From Chromatiales bacterium (GTDB taxonomy: Bacteria > Pseudomonadota > Gammaproteobacteria > JACCYU01), in assembly GCA_031177845.1 (NCBI GenBank), contig JAPSGG010000052.1, forward strand, positions 1 through 7,982: 7,982 bases of DNA. Direction: 5' to 3'. Within the stretch, counting starts at the first letter, position 1; every line of letters begins with the position of its first letter. Below, piece by piece: positions 6,417 to 7,982 of this stretch. The notes under the pieces were generated by a model. That model did not search any database. It had not been told where the DNA came from and was given only the letters and a program-made list of their open reading frames with translations. Both the position numbers and the translations under genes were made by a program.

Positions 6417-7781
6417 TCAAGAACCGCCATATTCAACCTTTTGAGCCGCCGCAAAGCTGCTTAGTGCGTCACCTTCATGGGCCTTAACGCCCCCATACAG
6501 CATTGCGGTCGCGAGGCCATAAAACAGGATTGTGGTTTTTTGCTCCAGAGGAACATCAGTCAGACCGCAGAACATGTATCCGCCTACGATCAGCAATCCC
6601 GCCAGCGCCAACCCTCGGATGTGGCGCGGACCATCGCTCACGCGCCTGAAAAAAAGCCATGCCGAGTACACCAGCAGCAGCATCAGACTAATAAAGCCGC
6701 AAAGTCCCCAAAACGCCAGCGCAGCCAGGTATTGACTATGGGGGTGAAAATGATGCCTCCGGATGTCGGGGTGAAATGCTCCGCTGTGCGCCATTTTGTC
6801 TATTGCAGCCTCGAATCCGACGGTCCCCACACCGAATACTGGATGCTGCATGAACAGCCGCGCTGCCGCTCGCCATATCTCCAAGTGTATTCCGACCGAC
6901 GTGCTGACACCAGCACCGCGCGGGTCGTCAGCTTCCAAATACAAGATTAATTCGGTAAATGCGCGATCGATACGATTCTCCACAATAGGCATCTGGTAGG
7001 CGGCCACGAATAGCGCGACCCCGAGCATTAGCACAGATCCTTGATGCCGGCCCAGGTGCCTCCGGTATATGCCGAATACCAGGAACAACAGTACGGGCAA
7101 GGCTACCCACACCGCGCGGGTCTCCGCCAGGATGATTGCGAGGATTCCCATTGCCGATGACAACACCAGAAAGCCCCGTCCCAGTAGTTTCCAACGCCGA
7201 GCGTAGATAACACCGGTCAAACTTGCCACCGTCATCCCCAAGGTCACGATCGCGAACATGATGGCATTGGCATTCCCGGAGGCGCGTCCAGGCGGTCCAA
7301 AGTCGGTATCCTCGGATGCGCGTCCAGTCGGTTCAAATTCGTCGATGATCCAGACGCCCGAAACTTCGGGAAACCACGAATGCGCAATGGCCACCGTTCC
7401 CGCGGAAAAGGCTCCGGTCGCGAATACAACCCAAATGCGCTCTTGAGGCAGTCTCGCGTATCTGAAGAGATAAAACAGCGGGATCACAGATAGTAGCTTG
7501 CCATAGTGCGACTCAATGTGAGCGTACCCACCCGGCGGCAATCCATTCACCCAGTTAGAAACCAGCGCGGTGGCGAAAAAGAGCATCGCGGCTATGAAGA
7601 ACCATCCTTCTTCGCAATCAACCCGCACACGACGCCAGTTCACAAGTATGGCCACAAAGCCTAGGGCGGTGAGTAGATAATAGCCGTGCTTGGCGAGGTC
7701 CCAATTCCAAAAATAGCTTGTCGTAACGATCAGCGCGACCGCGACTCCAGCCCATCCCAGGGCCTTATTGGCATTCCGCAT
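6417..7781 (-). CDS. O-antigen ligase family protein, probable WaaL
   Basis: This polytopic inner-membrane protein of 454 aa is probably the ligase that transfers undecaprenyl-diphosphate-linked O-antigen to lipid A-core in the periplasm. Hydrophobic stretches at about 8-24, 33-49, 60-78, 94-108, 115-134, 171-192, 203-220, 222-238, 249-264, 348-371, 388-404 and 416-430 suggest about 12 membrane segments. A large loop lies at about 265-347, as in the Wzy_C/WaaL fold. LAETRAVWVALPV (218-230) carries the conserved Arg222. IWRAAARLFMQHPVFGVGTV (302-321) and HFHPHSQYLAALAFWGLCG (344-362) carry the motif region with His346/His348. Its neighbours are core glycosyltransferases and heptose genes, which favours WaaL over an O-antigen polymerase (Wzy), but the two share this domain and sequence alone does not separate them. 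The loop at 149-172 contains a 12-residue duplication. The ATG at 7781 is the only ATG near the N-terminus, lacks a clear Shine-Dalgarno sequence and lies in a hairpin. Confidence 0.86.
   Translation of the reverse strand: MRNANKALGWAGVAVALIVTTSYFWNWDLAKHGYYLLTALGFVAILVNWRRVRVDCEEGWFFIAAMLFFATALVSNWVNGLPPGGYAHIESHYGKLLSVIPLFYLFRYARLPQERIWVVFATGAFSAGTVAIAHSWFPEVSGVWIIDEFEPTGRASEDTDFGPPGRASGNANAIMFAIVTLGMTVASLTGVIYARRWKLLGRGFLVLSSAMGILAIILAETRAVWVALPVLLFLVFGIYRRHLGRHQGSVLMLGVALFVAAYQMPIVENRIDRAFTELILYLEADDPRGAGVSTSVGIHLEIWRAAARLFMQHPVFGVGTVGFEAAIDKMAHSGAFHPDIRRHHFHPHSQYLAALAFWGLCGFISLMLLLVYSAWLFFRRVSDGPRHIRGLALAGLLIVGGYMFCGLTDVPLEQKTTILFYGLATAMLYGGVKAHEGDALSSFAAAQKVEYGGS
7282..7340. repeat. 36-base-period imperfect tandem repeat inside waaL
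   Basis: Segments 7282-7304 and 7318-7340 match at 20 of 23 bases with a period of 36 bases, exactly 12 codons. In the protein this appears as FEPTGRASEDTD followed by FGPPGRASGNAN (residues 149-172). The reading frame is kept. It lies between predicted membrane segments 5 and 6, which the membrane count places on the periplasmic side. Confidence 0.7.
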
Positions 7782-7795
7782 TGATGAGAATGCGG
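7776..7795 (-). promoter_or_regulatory. Hairpin enclosing the waaL start codon
   Basis: In the minus-strand transcript CCGCATT (7795-7789) and AATGCGG (7782-7776) form a perfect 7-bp stem with a six-base loop, CTCATC. The waaL ATG (7781-7779) lies in the 3' arm. The stem is seen directly. Reduced or regulated initiation of waaL is inference. No run of U follows the stem, so it is not an intrinsic terminator. Confidence 0.4.
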
Positions 7796-7799
7796 CGGG

Positions 7800-7982
7800 T
7801 CAGTTGGCCAAGATATACAGCGTGCTGCAATAAGGACAGATCATGCGGCCATCTTCGCTGTCTGCGATGGGGATATAGACCCTCGGGTGGGAGTTCCACA
7901 GGCTCATGCCGGGAAGCGGACAATGGAGTGGCAAATCGCAGCGCGTGACTGCAAAACTGCGCTGTGTGTTGGGTGTGCTGAA
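7800..7982 (-). CDS. Small CHCC zinc-finger protein, 5' end off the window
   Basis: The last 60 codons of a short protein are visible, ending at TGA 7802-7800. It reads VTRCDLPLHCPLPGMSLWNS, then HPRVYIPI, then MICPYCSTLYILAN. This matches the bacterial zf-CHCC family (Pfam zf-CHCC), small proteins of about 60-70 residues related to the zinc-binding part of mitochondrial complex I subunit NDUFS6. Likely zinc ligands are Cys21, His32, Cys49 and Cys52 counted from the first visible codon; Cys15 and His20 are also nearby. The visible part has no start before Met26, inside the conserved region, so the start lies just beyond the right edge. The gene ends 18 bases before waaL on the same strand and could share its transcript. 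In several gammaproteobacteria this gene sits between ilvE and LPS core genes, so ilvE may lie just outside. The bacterial function is not established. Confidence 0.88.
   Translation of the reverse strand, partial: FSTPNTQRSFAVTRCDLPLHCPLPGMSLWNSHPRVYIPIADSEDGRMICPYCSTLYILAN

Noticed and set aside
6477..6950. A plus-strand open frame of 157 codons opposite waaL
   Set aside because: It is antisense to conserved WaaL motifs, and its Gln/Arg/His-rich product resembles no family I know.
1..7982. Mobile elements, CRISPR arrays, toxin-antitoxin or defence genes
   Set aside because: No transposase, terminal inverted repeats, regularly spaced repeats or defence-type domains were found; almost every base belongs to a recognisable LPS-related gene.

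Overview
The window looks like a lipopolysaccharide (LPS) core biosynthesis cluster from a Gram-negative bacterium, most likely a gammaproteobacterium of moderately high GC. Two things support this. HldE is the fused kinase-cytidylyltransferase form, 475 aa and colinear with the E. coli enzyme; many betaproteobacteria carry the two activities as separate genes. HldD and WaaF also align well with their enterobacterial counterparts. The species cannot be named from the sequence alone.

Layout, following minus-strand transcription from right to left: the end of a small CHCC zinc-finger protein (7800-7982, running off the right edge); a polytopic membrane protein of the O-antigen ligase/polymerase family, probably WaaL (6417-7781); one GT4 glycosyltransferase on the opposite, plus strand (5114-6412); two overlapping minus-strand GT4 glycosyltransferases (4033-5085 and 2933-4048); then hldE (1403-2830), hldD (425-1384) and the first 132 codons of waaF (1-396), which runs off the left edge. 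Coding density is very high. The largest gap is 102 bases (2831-2932) and no gap exceeds 300 bases. I see no tRNA, rRNA, CRISPR array, insertion sequence or transposase.

The genes fit one pathway. HldE (both domains) and HldD make ADP-L-glycero-beta-D-manno-heptose. WaaF adds the second heptose to the inner core. The three GT4 enzymes probably add further core or O-chain sugars at the cytoplasmic face. The WaaL-like protein would join O-antigen to lipid A-core on the periplasmic side. The three glycosyltransferases and the ligase form the variable block, while the heptose genes are highly conserved.

I do not see a convincing undescribed system. The observations most worth checking are: a chain of stop/start overlaps with an 11-codon mini-ORF between hldD and waaF; a perfect hairpin that encloses the waaL start codon; an inverted repeat between the two divergent glycosyltransferases; a 36-base tandem duplication inside waaL; and a single inverted glycosyltransferase gene whose stop lies four bases from the waaL stop.
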